A DNA stretch of 17,862 nt from JAISFI01 sp031552335 (GTDB taxonomy: Bacteria; Bacteroidota; Bacteroidia; Bacteroidales; Azobacteroidaceae). Below the pieces are notes generated by a model that saw only the letters and a program-made list of their open reading frames with translations, searched no databases and had not been told where the DNA came from. How positions within the stretch are numbered: position 1 is the first letter of the stretch; the number at the start of each line of letters is the position of its first letter. This document shows, piece by piece, positions 1 through 7,949 of the stretch. A program made the translations under genes and the position numbers. The DNA is taken from positions 1 to 17,862 of the forward strand of contig JAVBMQ010000015.1 of assembly GCA_031552335.1 (NCBI GenBank). The letters are read 5' to 3'.

Positions 1-1344
1 CCAGCCATGTTTCAGAATATCTTCTTTTATTTTTTTTGCTTCTTTTTTCCAGGCTGTTTCGTAATCTTTTTGTCCCAGGAATGCAGCAATACCAATAGCC
101 CTGTCTAAAGCCACCCAGCACATGATTTTAGAGAATACAAAATGTTGTTCCCGGTTACGGAACTCCCAGATACTCCGGTCAGGATTTCTCCATTCCGTAT
201 AGACTGTTTTTACAATAGCTCTCACAACTTCCCACATTTCTTCAATTTCATCCAAAGTCCCCGGGAAATGAAAATAATAACTATGAATCACATCCATCAG
301 GTATCCTAAAGAATCGTTTTGTTTCTGATTATATGCAGCATTTCCGATTCTTACAGGTTGTGAGTTCTGGTATCCGGTTAGGTGAGGCAATATTTCTTCA
401 CTTAAAACCCTGTTCCCATCGATGCCATACATAATTTGGAGAGAATCAGATTTTGATTTCAGGATACTTTTGATGAAAGACATGAATCGCTTTGCAGTAG
501 ACTGATGTCCGAGGTTGATCAGGGTTTCTATAGACATAGAAGCATCCCGTATCCAGCAAAAACGGTAATCCCAATTTCGTTCTTCACCAATGGTTTCCGG
601 AATACTTGTGGTCAGAGCAGCGATAACCGCTCCGGAATACTCATATGACATTAGTTTCAGAATCAACAGGCTTCTGGCAATAATATCATTATAATATTTG
701 AATTTTCGAGACCGATTATTCCAGTTCAACCAATAAACTTTGGTCCTTTGGTATTCTAAATAAACACGTTCAGTATCAATAGGAATCAGTTTCTGGTTGT
801 ATGAGAGTAACAGGAATTCTTCGTTTTCCAGTAAAATCTCATCACTGTTAAGTATTGTATCAGAATCCAGACTGGAATACAGGTACATATTTTCATTCCC
901 GTTGATGAGAGAAAAAGTCCGGATAAAATCGGGAAATTTTCGATTCAGTACAGCCTCCCTTCCATAATTCATGATGGGATCGTATTTGATCCGAAAACGA
1001 GGTTTGCCTTCCAGCAGCCGAATGTAACGGTATATTTCCGCAGGCATATAATGATCATTATTGAATGTCCGGTAACGAGGCATAAAATCAAGTACTTCAA
1101 AACTACCTTCAGTAGAAGTAAAGGTAGTACACAAAATATTGGTTCCCGTGAGATATTTTTGGAATGTTTGATATTTTTCAGACACAATAAATGCAAAGCA
1201 ACCACCCTTTTTATTATCCAGTATCTTTGAAAATACCGATGGCGAGTCGAATATCGGGAAACACAACCAGTCTATACTGCCTTCTTTAGAAATCAAAGCA
1301 GCCGTTTTGCAGTTTCCTATAACACCATAATCCAGATTGTTCAT
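1..1344 (-). CDS. GH15 glucoamylase/trehalase-type glycoside hydrolase (partial, C-terminus off window)
   Basis: The frame is open from ATG at 1344 to the window edge, giving 448 residues of a family usually near 600, so the C-terminal part is missing. The N-terminus (LDYGVIGNCKTAALI, then GSIDWLCFP) is the usual opening of bacterial GH15 proteins. The family hallmark RNWDYRFCWIRDA is at residues 256-268, and an IWEFR...SKIMCWVALDRA block, with Glu at 394, matches the conserved (alpha/alpha)6-barrel region; the second catalytic Glu would lie beyond the edge. There is no signal peptide, so the enzyme is probably cytoplasmic. Family members hydrolyse alpha-glucosides such as maltodextrins and, in some bacteria, trehalose. 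It starts 57 bases after the otsAB stop on the same strand, so co-transcription is likely. Trehalose as substrate is my inference from that neighbour. Confidence 0.9.
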   Translation of the reverse strand, partial: MNNLDYGVIGNCKTAALISKEGSIDWLCFPIFDSPSVFSKILDNKKGGCFAFIVSEKYQTFQKYLTGTNILCTTFTSTEGSFEVLDFMPRYRTFNNDHYMPAEIYRYIRLLEGKPRFRIKYDPIMNYGREAVLNRKFPDFIRTFSLINGNENMYLYSSLDSDTILNSDEILLENEEFLLLSYNQKLIPIDTERVYLEYQRTKVYWLNWNNRSRKFKYYNDIIARSLLILKLMSYEYSGAVIAALTTSIPETIGEERNWDYRFCWIRDASMSIETLINLGHQSTAKRFMSFIKSILKSKSDSLQIMYGIDGNRVLSEEILPHLTGYQNSQPVRIGNAAYNQKQNDSLGYLMDVIHSYYFHFPGTLDEIEEMWEVVRAIVKTVYTEWRNPDRSIWEFRNREQHFVFSKIMCWVALDRAIGIAAFLGQKDYETAWKKEAKKIKEDILKHGW

Positions 1345-1354
1345 ATGTGTTTTG

Positions 1355-1387
1355 AAATTTTGAATTTTGAATTCTAAATTTTGAATT
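1355..1387. repeat. A+T-rich direct repeats in the otsAB-GH15 spacer
   Basis: The 57-base spacer contains the 12-mer AAATTTTGAATT twice (1355-1366 and 1376-1387, plus strand), with another TTTTGAA heptamer between. The second copy ends 14 bases before the otsAB stop and the first begins 10 bases upstream of the GH15 start on the minus strand. The array therefore lies in the GH15 translation-initiation region of the shared transcript. It may be a slippage-prone sequence or only compositional bias. Confidence 0.5.
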
Positions 1388-1401
1388 GGACATTTCTTTC
1401 C

Positions 1402-3567
1402 CTATTCTATTAATTTGTTGAGAAAAGAAAGTGTTTGCTGTTGAGTTGGAATGTTATATCCTGCAACGTCTGAATCTTTTCCCACTTTGATGCTGATGGC
1501 ATCTTTCGGCAGGGCAAGAAACATTTCTTCATCAGTGGTATCATCTCCGATAGCCATAATAAAATCATATTTTTCTTTCAGGATCAACCTTCCGACTTCA
1601 GCACCTTTGCCGATACCACTTGGTTTTATTTCTACAATTTTATTCCCTTTCATGATTTGCAGGTTATGGCGGAAGCAGGGATTGATCATTGCCTCAATCA
1701 GTTGTACAACTCTCAAGTCTGCCAGCCAGGCATCTACATTTCTGTAATGCCATACCAAGGCTGTATCCTTTATTTCAAGTTCTGAAAGCGGAGTTCTCTT
1801 TACTGTTCGTTTCATGATATCCAAAATTTCGTTATCCCATTCGGTTTTACGTATATTCTGATACCATCTTCCGTTCTCCCGATAAGAAGCTCCGTGTTCT
1901 GCCGTAAGACCTATCGGCAGATGTCCAAGCCATTTAGCCAGGGTATACCGGTCTCTTCCGCTGCTGATCACTACTTTGTTTTTAGGATCTTTGCTTAATG
2001 TGGACAACAACTTCAGCAATTCCGGAGGCGGAACTGCATTTTTGGGGTTTTTGTGAAAGGGAACTAATGTTCCATCATAATCAAGTATAATCAGTCTTTT
2101 TTTTGATCCATTATATGCAGTCTTAATAACATGCAGATTGTCTTTTGCTACAAGTTTTTTTCGTAAAAGATCATTTTTTTCTTTTACAGTAGCCAATTCA
2201 TCCAAGAAATCTTCGGCCCATTGTCTTACTGTTTGAGAAGATATGATATCCTGCATGGAATGCAATCTTCTTTTTTGCTCTTTAGCTGGCATTTCAAGAG
2301 CTTCAATAATTGCATCCTCAATTTCCTGTGTGCTGGTGGGGTTGATGATGATAGCATCTGATAATTCAGTAGAGGCTCCAGCCATTTCGCTCAAAATCAA
2401 AACTGCAGGCTGATCTCTTTGGGTTGCCAGGTATTCTTTGGCGACCAGATTCATCCCATCTCTTAATGAAGTGATCATAGCGATATCGCTGATATGGTAG
2501 AATTGTACCAGTTCTTCAAAGCCGAAGTTCCGGTAAAAATAATACACCGGTCGCCAGTCGGCAGAAGAAAACTTTCCATTAATAGCCCCTACAGTTTTAT
2601 CTATATTATCCTTTAGCTCTGAATAAGAGGCTACGTGATCTCTGGAAGGTGCAACAATCATCACTAAAGAGACTTTTCCCTTATATGACGGATTATTTAT
2701 CAGGAAATTTTCGAAGCTTCTCAGTCTGATCAATATTCCTTTGCTATAATCCAGTCTGTCAACAGATAAAATCAATTTTCCTCCGCCGAAATCTCTCCTT
2801 AATTTTTGGGCTTTTCCCTTTAACTTTCTGTTAAGCATAGCCTGGTGGAATTTTTCATAGTGGATACCCATGGGAAAGGCATCCACATATATCACTCGTC
2901 CAAGGGAATAGATTTCATCCAGAATACAATCTAATTTCAATACCCGGAAAACAGCGCTTATGAAGTGTCTCATGTAACCATGGGTATGGAAAGCAACCAG
3001 GTCGGCGCCCAACAGGCCATTCAACAGCTCAGCCCTTTCGGCAATATTGCGGAATAATTCATAAGAAGGAAAAGGAATATGATGGAAATAACCGATACTA
3101 ACTTCAGGCATTTGCTTACGTATCATCCCGGGAAGTAGCATGAGATGGTAGTCGTGTATCCAGACAATATCTTCGGGTTCGATAATTTCCATGACCTGTT
3201 CGCAAAATAAAGCATTTACTTCTTTATAAGCTTCCCAGTATTTGTTCTCATGATGAATATAAGATGGGAAATAATGGCAGAGAGGCCAGAGGACGTTGTT
3301 GCTATAACCTTCATAATAATTTTCAATTTGATCAGGAGAAAGATATACCGGATAATAATTTCCGGATTTCAGTTCCCGGTTGATCATCTTTCTTTTTTGA
3401 TCATCTTCAAGATACATTCCCGGCCAACCGATCCAGCATTTTTCCATATTTGTTTCAAGTGAATCGAGTCCGGTTGCCAGTCCGCCGGAACTTGCTGTTA
3501 TTTTGAAATTATTTTCCTCTTCAATGATTTTCAGGGGTAGTCGATTGGAGATAATAATCAGTTTCAT
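1402..3567 (-). CDS. otsAB: Bifunctional trehalose-6-phosphate synthase/phosphatase (fused OtsA-OtsB)
   Basis: This 721-residue cytoplasmic enzyme should make trehalose-6-phosphate from UDP-glucose and glucose-6-phosphate and then dephosphorylate it. The GT20 synthase domain covers about residues 1-475: SNR with Arg9, WIHDYHLMLLP, FHHIPFPSYELFR, DRLDYSKG at 270-277 with Arg271 and Lys276, and DGMNLVAKEY at 370-379. Asp370 and Glu378 have the same eight-residue spacing as the UDP-glucose-binding pair of E. coli OtsA. The HAD-type phosphatase domain covers about 485-721: DYDGT at 496-500, SSGRDR, LTAEHGASYR, and GDDTTDEE at 674-681. All key motifs of both halves are present, so both activities are expected. 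This single-chain arrangement is common in Bacteroidota. The GH15 gene follows closely on the same strand. Confidence 0.96.
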   Translation of the reverse strand: MKLIIISNRLPLKIIEEENNFKITASSGGLATGLDSLETNMEKCWIGWPGMYLEDDQKRKMINRELKSGNYYPVYLSPDQIENYYEGYSNNVLWPLCHYFPSYIHHENKYWEAYKEVNALFCEQVMEIIEPEDIVWIHDYHLMLLPGMIRKQMPEVSIGYFHHIPFPSYELFRNIAERAELLNGLLGADLVAFHTHGYMRHFISAVFRVLKLDCILDEIYSLGRVIYVDAFPMGIHYEKFHQAMLNRKLKGKAQKLRRDFGGGKLILSVDRLDYSKGILIRLRSFENFLINNPSYKGKVSLVMIVAPSRDHVASYSELKDNIDKTVGAINGKFSSADWRPVYYFYRNFGFEELVQFYHISDIAMITSLRDGMNLVAKEYLATQRDQPAVLILSEMAGASTELSDAIIINPTSTQEIEDAIIEALEMPAKEQKRRLHSMQDIISSQTVRQWAEDFLDELATVKEKNDLLRKKLVAKDNLHVIKTAYNGSKKRLIILDYDGTLVPFHKNPKNAVPPPELLKLLSTLSKDPKNKVVISSGRDRYTLAKWLGHLPIGLTAEHGASYRENGRWYQNIRKTEWDNEILDIMKRTVKRTPLSELEIKDTALVWHYRNVDAWLADLRVVQLIEAMINPCFRHNLQIMKGNKIVEIKPSGIGKGAEVGRLILKEKYDFIMAIGDDTTDEEMFLALPKDAISIKVGKDSDVAGYNIPTQQQTLSFLNKLIE

Positions 3568-3598
3568 GAGAATTCGAGTAAAGTAATAAGAATAATAG

Positions 3599-3629
3599 AA
3601 TCACTGCATATTTTGCAAATATAGTGATT
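3599..3629 (-). promoter_or_regulatory. otsAB promoter (-7 box) framed by a 7-bp inverted repeat
   Basis: On the minus strand TATATTTG (plus positions 3616-3623) matches the Bacteroidota -7 consensus TAnnTTTG and lies about 50 bases upstream of the otsAB ATG. No good -33 TTTG is visible at the right distance. The box is enclosed by AATCACT (3599-3605) and AGTGATT (3623-3629), a perfect 7-bp inverted repeat with a 17-base spacer. This could be an operator. Confidence 0.5.
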
Positions 3630-3915
3630 TGATATATTAATTATATTTAACTTGTTAGAAAAAATAAAAAGAATGGTCTTGATTGTAGATTCATTTACAA
3701 AAATTACTTGTGTTTTTCGGGCATGTGGCGTTACAAGGAATAGAATCTTGATGCTGGGGTGCTATTCAGAAAGACCGGGAAACAAGAATAATAAGGAAAT
3801 CAGAAAATTCATACCGGTTATTTTATTAGTTCAAAGCTATTGAAACTATCCGGCTTTGAACCAGGATCTGTGTTTTCATAAATATCGGTTGGAGATAATT
3901 GTTGTTCCATTTATC
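3630..3915. other. Intergenic stretch with a hairpin and a doubtful 30-codon ORF
   Basis: I recognise no family here. A perfect 9-bp inverted repeat (3829-3837 GTTCAAAGC with 3853-3861 GCTTTGAAC, 15-base loop) could form a hairpin in RNA from either strand; no T-run follows, so it is not a clear terminator. On the minus strand an ORF at 3910-3818 would encode a 30-residue hydrophilic peptide starting MEQQLSPTDIYENTDPGSK. It begins six bases after the remnant alkyltransferase stop and contains the hairpin. It may be a decayed gene end, a tiny gene or chance. A plus-strand 63-codon frame (3652-3843, TTG start) looks spurious. Confidence 0.35.
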
Positions 3916-4019
3916 TTAAATTTCTATTAAAGGATCCCAGAATACATTCTTCCGTAAGGGATGAGGCAGACAATGTCATATATGGATTGTTTGAAATTTT
4001 CTTTTTCCGTTTGATTCAT
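3916..4019 (-). pseudogene. Internally deleted MGMT-family (alkyltransferase-like) gene remnant
   Basis: From ATG at 4019 the minus strand reads MNQTEKENFKQSIYDIV, then CLIPYGRMYSGIL and a stop at 3927. The part SIYDIV-LIPYGR is the usual N-terminus of MGMT-family/alkyltransferase-like proteins, which continue GR-V-T/S-Y-GAIA. In a second frame just after it, codons from 3942 to the stop at 3916 read FWDPLIEI-stop, which resembles the family's usual C-terminal end (FWDP...). The first about 25 codons thus seem joined directly to the last 8, with roughly 70-80 codons, including the active-site region, removed and the frame shifted. Intact relatives are about 100-110 residues. The recognition rests on short motifs at both ends in the right order and strand. 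Confidence 0.6.
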
Positions 4020-4161
4020 CAGGAATGATCATAATTGGCATGTAAAGATACGTCAATTATTTGTATGAGGAATAATACCTTTATATCAATAAAGCTACAG
4101 GAACTTTTCTATATATCACAAGTTTTAGGGATTTGACTCTTTAAAAATACCGTTTTTTAGT

Positions 4162-4199
4162 GATTGTACAAAGTATAAGCAGACTCTACCTTTGCAATC
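4162..4199 (+). promoter_or_regulatory. Promoter of the Xus-like operon with overlapping inverted repeat
   Basis: A near-consensus Bacteroidota promoter lies just upstream of the receptor gene: ATTG at 4163-4166 (-33 element), 20 bases, then TAccTTTG at 4187-4194 (-7 element). Transcription should begin near 4200, leaving a leader of about 30 bases. The same stretch is an imperfect inverted repeat: GATTG-TA-CAAAG (4162-4173) against CTTTG-CAATC (4190-4199), 10 paired bases with a 2-base bulge. The arms cover both promoter boxes, as an operator would. I see no convincing Fur box. Confidence 0.65.
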
Positions 4200-4230
4200 T
4201 GAAAAAAGAGCACTAAAAAAGAGATAGCAG

Positions 4231-6630
4231 ATGAGGTTGAGATTGTATTTAGTTGGATTGTTTTATTTGTCAGGTCTGTTTATTTGTAATAATCTGGTTT
4301 ATTCATCTTCCACTGTCGGTGAACAGGCATTTGGAGATGTCACAGGGAAAATAATCAATTTACAACAAGAACCTGTTTTCCCTGCTGTAATTAAGATTGA
4401 TTCATTAGCTATAGGGGTTCATAATAATGAAAGAGGTATTTATACTCTGAAGGAAGTTCCTGCTGGCAAACATATTCTGACTGTGTCAGGAGTAGGATTT
4501 AAAACAACCAAAGTGAATGTTTCTATTCTGGCAAATAAATCGAATCAAATCAAAGACATTGTTATTGATGAAAATCACGAACTTTCAGAAGTAATGGTGA
4601 TTGGAAAAACCGAAAAAAGAAAAATACAGGAACTTGCTTTTGCTGTAGGAGTATTGGATTTTTCAGAATCTTATCATACATCAGCTGATGTGGCGACCCT
4701 TACCAACAGGATTACAGGTGTTCGTATCCGGGAAGAAGGGGGTGTCGGATCGGGTTACAGTTTTTCTCTCAACGGGTTCTCCGGAAAACAAATCAAATTC
4801 TTTTTAGATGGTTTACCTATAGATAATTTTGGGGTGTCATTCGGCTTGAATAACCTGCCTGTCAATATGGTAGAACGGGTAGAAGTGTATAAAGGAGTTA
4901 TTCCCGTTGTATTAGGAGCTGATGCCCTGGGAGGTGCAGTGAACATTGTTTCCCGGAAAACTCCGAATTATTTGGATGTTTCGTATTCTATAGGATCATT
5001 TAATACCCATAAGTTTTCTATCAATGGTGCGTTTACCACAAAATCAGGATTTACTACCCGGATCAATTCTTTCCTGAATTATTCCGACAATGATTATAAA
5101 GTATATGTTCCTATTATTGATCTAACGACCAGACAAAAAACAGGTAATCAATGGGTGAAGCGTTTTCATGATCAGTATCAATCAGCAGGAATACGCTTAG
5201 AGGCAGGATTGGTCAATAAGTCGTATGCAGATTATTTGTTGGCCGGAATCATTGTTTCTGAAAATGAAAAAGATATACAGAACGGAGTCGTTATGGACAA
5301 TGTTTATGGCGCTAGAACAGCCAATAGCCAGTCACTTATTCCTACGCTGAGGTATAAAAAAACAAATTTATTTGCCGATAGATTAGACCTGTCTTTTTAT
5401 GGGTCATATATTGACGTAAATGATCATTCCATAGACACGGTTCCCAGAACATACAACTGGCTTGGGGACTGGAGACACAATGACTCCGAACATTCCGGAG
5501 AAAGGCAACGATCTCAGCTGGATATTACTACGAGGCAGTGGCAAACAAACACAACCATTGATTATACTTTCAATCCTCATCATAGTATTTCTCTTAATCA
5601 TCTGTTTTCAACAGAAGAAAGGAAAGCCTCAGACATTGAAGACCCGGCTAATCAGTATAATCAGATTCCTCAAAGTGTAGATAAACAAATGATTGGTTTG
5701 GGTTGGATCGGTAAATATAAAAAGTGGAATGCGACTTTGTTTGGAAAATTATTCCGGATGACAGGGGAAACATATCAGACTAATCTTTATACCACAGGAT
5801 TAACTCATGTTTCAATAGATTATACTAAATTGGGTTATGGCGCAGCAGCTACATACTTTATTTTGCCAAAGATGCAGGCAAAATTGTCTTATGAGCATAC
5901 TTATCGTTTGCCCGAAGCATACGAGATGTTTGGGGATAATCAGGAAAATTCCCGGAATGCCGGATTGAAGCCCGAAAGTAGTAACAATGTTAATCTGGGA
6001 ATCATCTATGAACTGGATTTTCCGGAAGACAATGTGTTACAAATAGAAAGCAATTTCTTATTCAGGGATTCCAGGGATTTTATTCATAAAGAGTTGAAAC
6101 AACCAAGCATGATGTATGTCAATATCGGTAAAGTGAGAACGACAGGAACAGAGCTAAGCATGAAATATTCATGGAAGCATATGATTCATGCAGGGGCAAA
6201 CTTTACTTATCAGTATATAATAGATAATAGTAAAACAACTCCCTCACAAACAGTTGGAGGCGTTGAAAATGAAAACTTCAATTATGAGGTACAATTGCCA
6301 AATATCCCATATTTATTTGGAAATCTTAGTCTTGGATATTCCAAACACAATCTTTTGATAAAAAACTCAGCGTTTACAATCGATTATTTCCTCAATTATG
6401 TAAAAGATTATTATTTATCATGGCCTACACTCGGTTTGAGGGAGACCAAAGATGTTATTCCTCAACAGCTTTCACATAATATAGCTTTTGGCTATTCTCT
6501 GCAAAACGGACGATACAATATTTCCTTTGAATGTAATAATTTTACGGATGAGGCTTTGTATGATAATTTTAAGTTACAAAAACCCGGACGCTTTTTTTAT
6601 GCGAAATTCAGATATTATCTCGGTAAATAA
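4231..6630 (+). CDS. TonB-dependent outer-membrane siderophore receptor, XusA-like
   Basis: This 799-residue protein should import a ferric siderophore across the outer membrane using TonB energy. It has a signal peptide (hydrophobic residues about 5-26), a carboxypeptidase-regulatory-like domain (about 36-115, GKIINLQQEPVFPAVIKI to GVGFKTTKVNV), a plug domain from about 117 (SEVMVIGK, VEVYKGVIPVVLGADALGGAVNIV) and a beta-barrel to the end (FRYYLGK). It lacks a SusD partner, so it is not a SusC-type glycan importer. The next two genes, a DUF4374 lipoprotein (21 bases on) and a PepSY protein, give the order of the XusABC xenosiderophore system of Bacteroides thetaiotaomicron, which takes up enterobactin and salmochelin. 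Siderophore specificity here is inferred from that order. The ATG at 4231 suits the promoter at 4163-4194. Confidence 0.88.
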   Translation: MRLRLYLVGLFYLSGLFICNNLVYSSSTVGEQAFGDVTGKIINLQQEPVFPAVIKIDSLAIGVHNNERGIYTLKEVPAGKHILTVSGVGFKTTKVNVSILANKSNQIKDIVIDENHELSEVMVIGKTEKRKIQELAFAVGVLDFSESYHTSADVATLTNRITGVRIREEGGVGSGYSFSLNGFSGKQIKFFLDGLPIDNFGVSFGLNNLPVNMVERVEVYKGVIPVVLGADALGGAVNIVSRKTPNYLDVSYSIGSFNTHKFSINGAFTTKSGFTTRINSFLNYSDNDYKVYVPIIDLTTRQKTGNQWVKRFHDQYQSAGIRLEAGLVNKSYADYLLAGIIVSENEKDIQNGVVMDNVYGARTANSQSLIPTLRYKKTNLFADRLDLSFYGSYIDVNDHSIDTVPRTYNWLGDWRHNDSEHSGERQRSQLDITTRQWQTNTTIDYTFNPHHSISLNHLFSTEERKASDIEDPANQYNQIPQSVDKQMIGLGWIGKYKKWNATLFGKLFRMTGETYQTNLYTTGLTHVSIDYTKLGYGAAATYFILPKMQAKLSYEHTYRLPEAYEMFGDNQENSRNAGLKPESSNNVNLGIIYELDFPEDNVLQIESNFLFRDSRDFIHKELKQPSMMYVNIGKVRTTGTELSMKYSWKHMIHAGANFTYQYIIDNSKTTPSQTVGGVENENFNYEVQLPNIPYLFGNLSLGYSKHNLLIKNSAFTIDYFLNYVKDYYLSWPTLGLRETKDVIPQQLSHNIAFGYSLQNGRYNISFECNNFTDEALYDNFKLQKPGRFFYAKFRYYLGK

Positions 6631-6651
6631 ATATTTTAATAGTTTTCAAAT

Positions 6652-7887
6652 ATGAATAAATTCAGAAAATTTGTAGCTTTTTTAGCTGTCGGAACTTTGA
6701 TGTTCGGTGCTGTCTCCTGTAGTGACGACAATGATAATAATGGAGGTGGAGGTTCGGATGTGAATGAGCCTTATATCATTTGTTTAGGAATAACTTCCAA
6801 TTCCACAACCAGTTATTATGTAGTTCCTACGGATAATCTGACAGAAGGAACGATTTCGGCCACTGGTAGGGGAATCGAACAAAACGGATACCGTTCTTTC
6901 CAGATCGGAAATAATTCTCTTTTCAGCATTGGAGGTTTAGGTTTGACTGATGCCAATATCATAACAAAAGATTCTGAAGGGAAATTACAACAAAAAGGTT
7001 CTTTTGTTTTCGATAAAGCACTAACTGCTTTTGAACAGGCCGATGGAGAGAATATGTTGGCTGTCGATATTCCAACTACTCCGGCCGGAGGAGACATGTT
7101 CAGATTCTACATCCTCCATATCAATAGCGGAGCCATAACAAAAACAGTCTCTAAACCTGTTTCGGAATTGTCAACCTTAGATTGGCCTCGTATCACAGGG
7201 ATGACTATCAGCGACAATAAAATATATATGACTTTCTATCTATCGGATGAAACTGTAAAACCCACAGTAACCCGCTATATTGATAAGGCTTATGTTGCGG
7301 TATATTCGTATCCGGAACTGGAGCTTATTGCCATGATGGAAGATGACCGAGCTGCTATTGCCGGATCCTGGAATGCATATAACGGAATTTTCAAAACAGA
7401 ATCAGGTGATATGTATACTTTTTCTAATACATCGATTGCCAATGGATATTCTCAGAGTAGTACTAAAAAGGCAGCATTCCTGCATATTCCTGAAGGATCT
7501 ACAAGTTTTGATGATTATTATTTTGATGTGGAAACTGCAGCCGGAGGATTGAAGCCTGTGCATATGCAATATCTGGGTACCGGCAAATTCTTTGCTCAGG
7601 TGACTACTTTGCAATCAGATGAAATGACTCGTTGGATGGATAAAAGCCTGAAATGTTGTATCATTGATGTAATTAAAAAGACGGTTACAGATATTCCTCA
7701 GATTCCTCTTCATGAAGGTAATGGCGGACAACGGATGAGTGGAATCATAGAAGATGGTTATTTTTATTATCCGATTCAGACAGAGGCCGGTATTTATTTC
7801 TATAAAGTAAATATTGATGCATCAACAGCAGAAAGAGGAGCTAAAGTACAAACGAACTTTGTTTCCGGTTCTTTCAAAATGGACTAA
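6652..7887 (+). CDS. DUF4374 surface lipoprotein, XusB-like siderophore-binding protein
   Basis: The 411-residue product starts with a lipoprotein signal peptide, MNKFRKFVAFLAVG then LMFGAVSC, with the lipidated Cys at residue 23. It is followed at once by SDDNDNN and a GGGG linker. Acidic residues right after the Cys match the Bacteroidota lipoprotein export signal that sends proteins to the cell surface. The rest is a soluble beta-rich DUF4374 domain, which in XusB is a beta-propeller that binds ferric enterobactin. Repeated blade-like stretches such as GNNSLFSIGGLGLTDANI and SGDMYTFSNTSIANG fit this. The gene has no promoter of its own that I can see, so it is probably translated from the receptor mRNA. 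Function is inferred from family and context; ligand contacts cannot be read from sequence alone. Confidence 0.85.
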   Translation: MNKFRKFVAFLAVGTLMFGAVSCSDDNDNNGGGGSDVNEPYIICLGITSNSTTSYYVVPTDNLTEGTISATGRGIEQNGYRSFQIGNNSLFSIGGLGLTDANIITKDSEGKLQQKGSFVFDKALTAFEQADGENMLAVDIPTTPAGGDMFRFYILHINSGAITKTVSKPVSELSTLDWPRITGMTISDNKIYMTFYLSDETVKPTVTRYIDKAYVAVYSYPELELIAMMEDDRAAIAGSWNAYNGIFKTESGDMYTFSNTSIANGYSQSSTKKAAFLHIPEGSTSFDDYYFDVETAAGGLKPVHMQYLGTGKFFAQVTTLQSDEMTRWMDKSLKCCIIDVIKKTVTDIPQIPLHEGNGGQRMSGIIEDGYFYYPIQTEAGIYFYKVNIDASTAERGAKVQTNFVSGSFKMD

Positions 7888-7911
7888 AAGGGAACAACTA
7901 TAAACTTGAAA

Positions 7912-7936
7912 AAATAGCCGGCTGGTCCGGCTATTT
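7912..7936 (+). terminator. Hairpin between the lipoprotein and PepSY genes (weak terminator or attenuator)
   Basis: AAATAGCCGG (7912-7921) and CCGGCTATTT (7927-7936) form a perfect 10-bp stem with a 5-base loop. An A-run lies before it, but only three T residues at the stem end and then G, so the U-tract of a good terminator is missing. The stem ends 13 bases before the ATG of the PepSY gene and so covers its ribosome-binding region. It may allow partial read-through or stabilise the upstream mRNA. Confidence 0.65.
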
Positions 7937-7949
7937 GTATAATGTCCAT

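Noticed and set aside
1451..1747. 98-codon plus-strand ORF
   Set aside because: It is a shadow of the phosphatase domain of otsAB on the other strand.
3691..3765. Minus-strand Cys-containing peptide frame (IPCNATCPKNTSNFCK) resembling a RiPP core
   Set aside because: It has no start codon, leader or nearby modification enzyme, and the frame is only 24 codons long.
3652..3843. 63-codon plus-strand ORF with a TTG start between otsAB and the receptor gene
   Set aside because: There is no recognisable motif, no credible start or promoter, and the opposite strand holds the better coding traces (MGMT remnant and its follower).
3893..3915. GATAAT...ATTTATC sequence as a Fur box
   Set aside because: The two arms pair poorly at the expected spacing and it lies nearly 300 bases upstream of the Xus-like promoter.
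4231..7887. SusC/SusD polysaccharide-utilisation pair
   Set aside because: The receptor is only 799 residues and its lipoprotein partner has the DUF4374 type rather than SusD helices; the PepSY gene points to iron.
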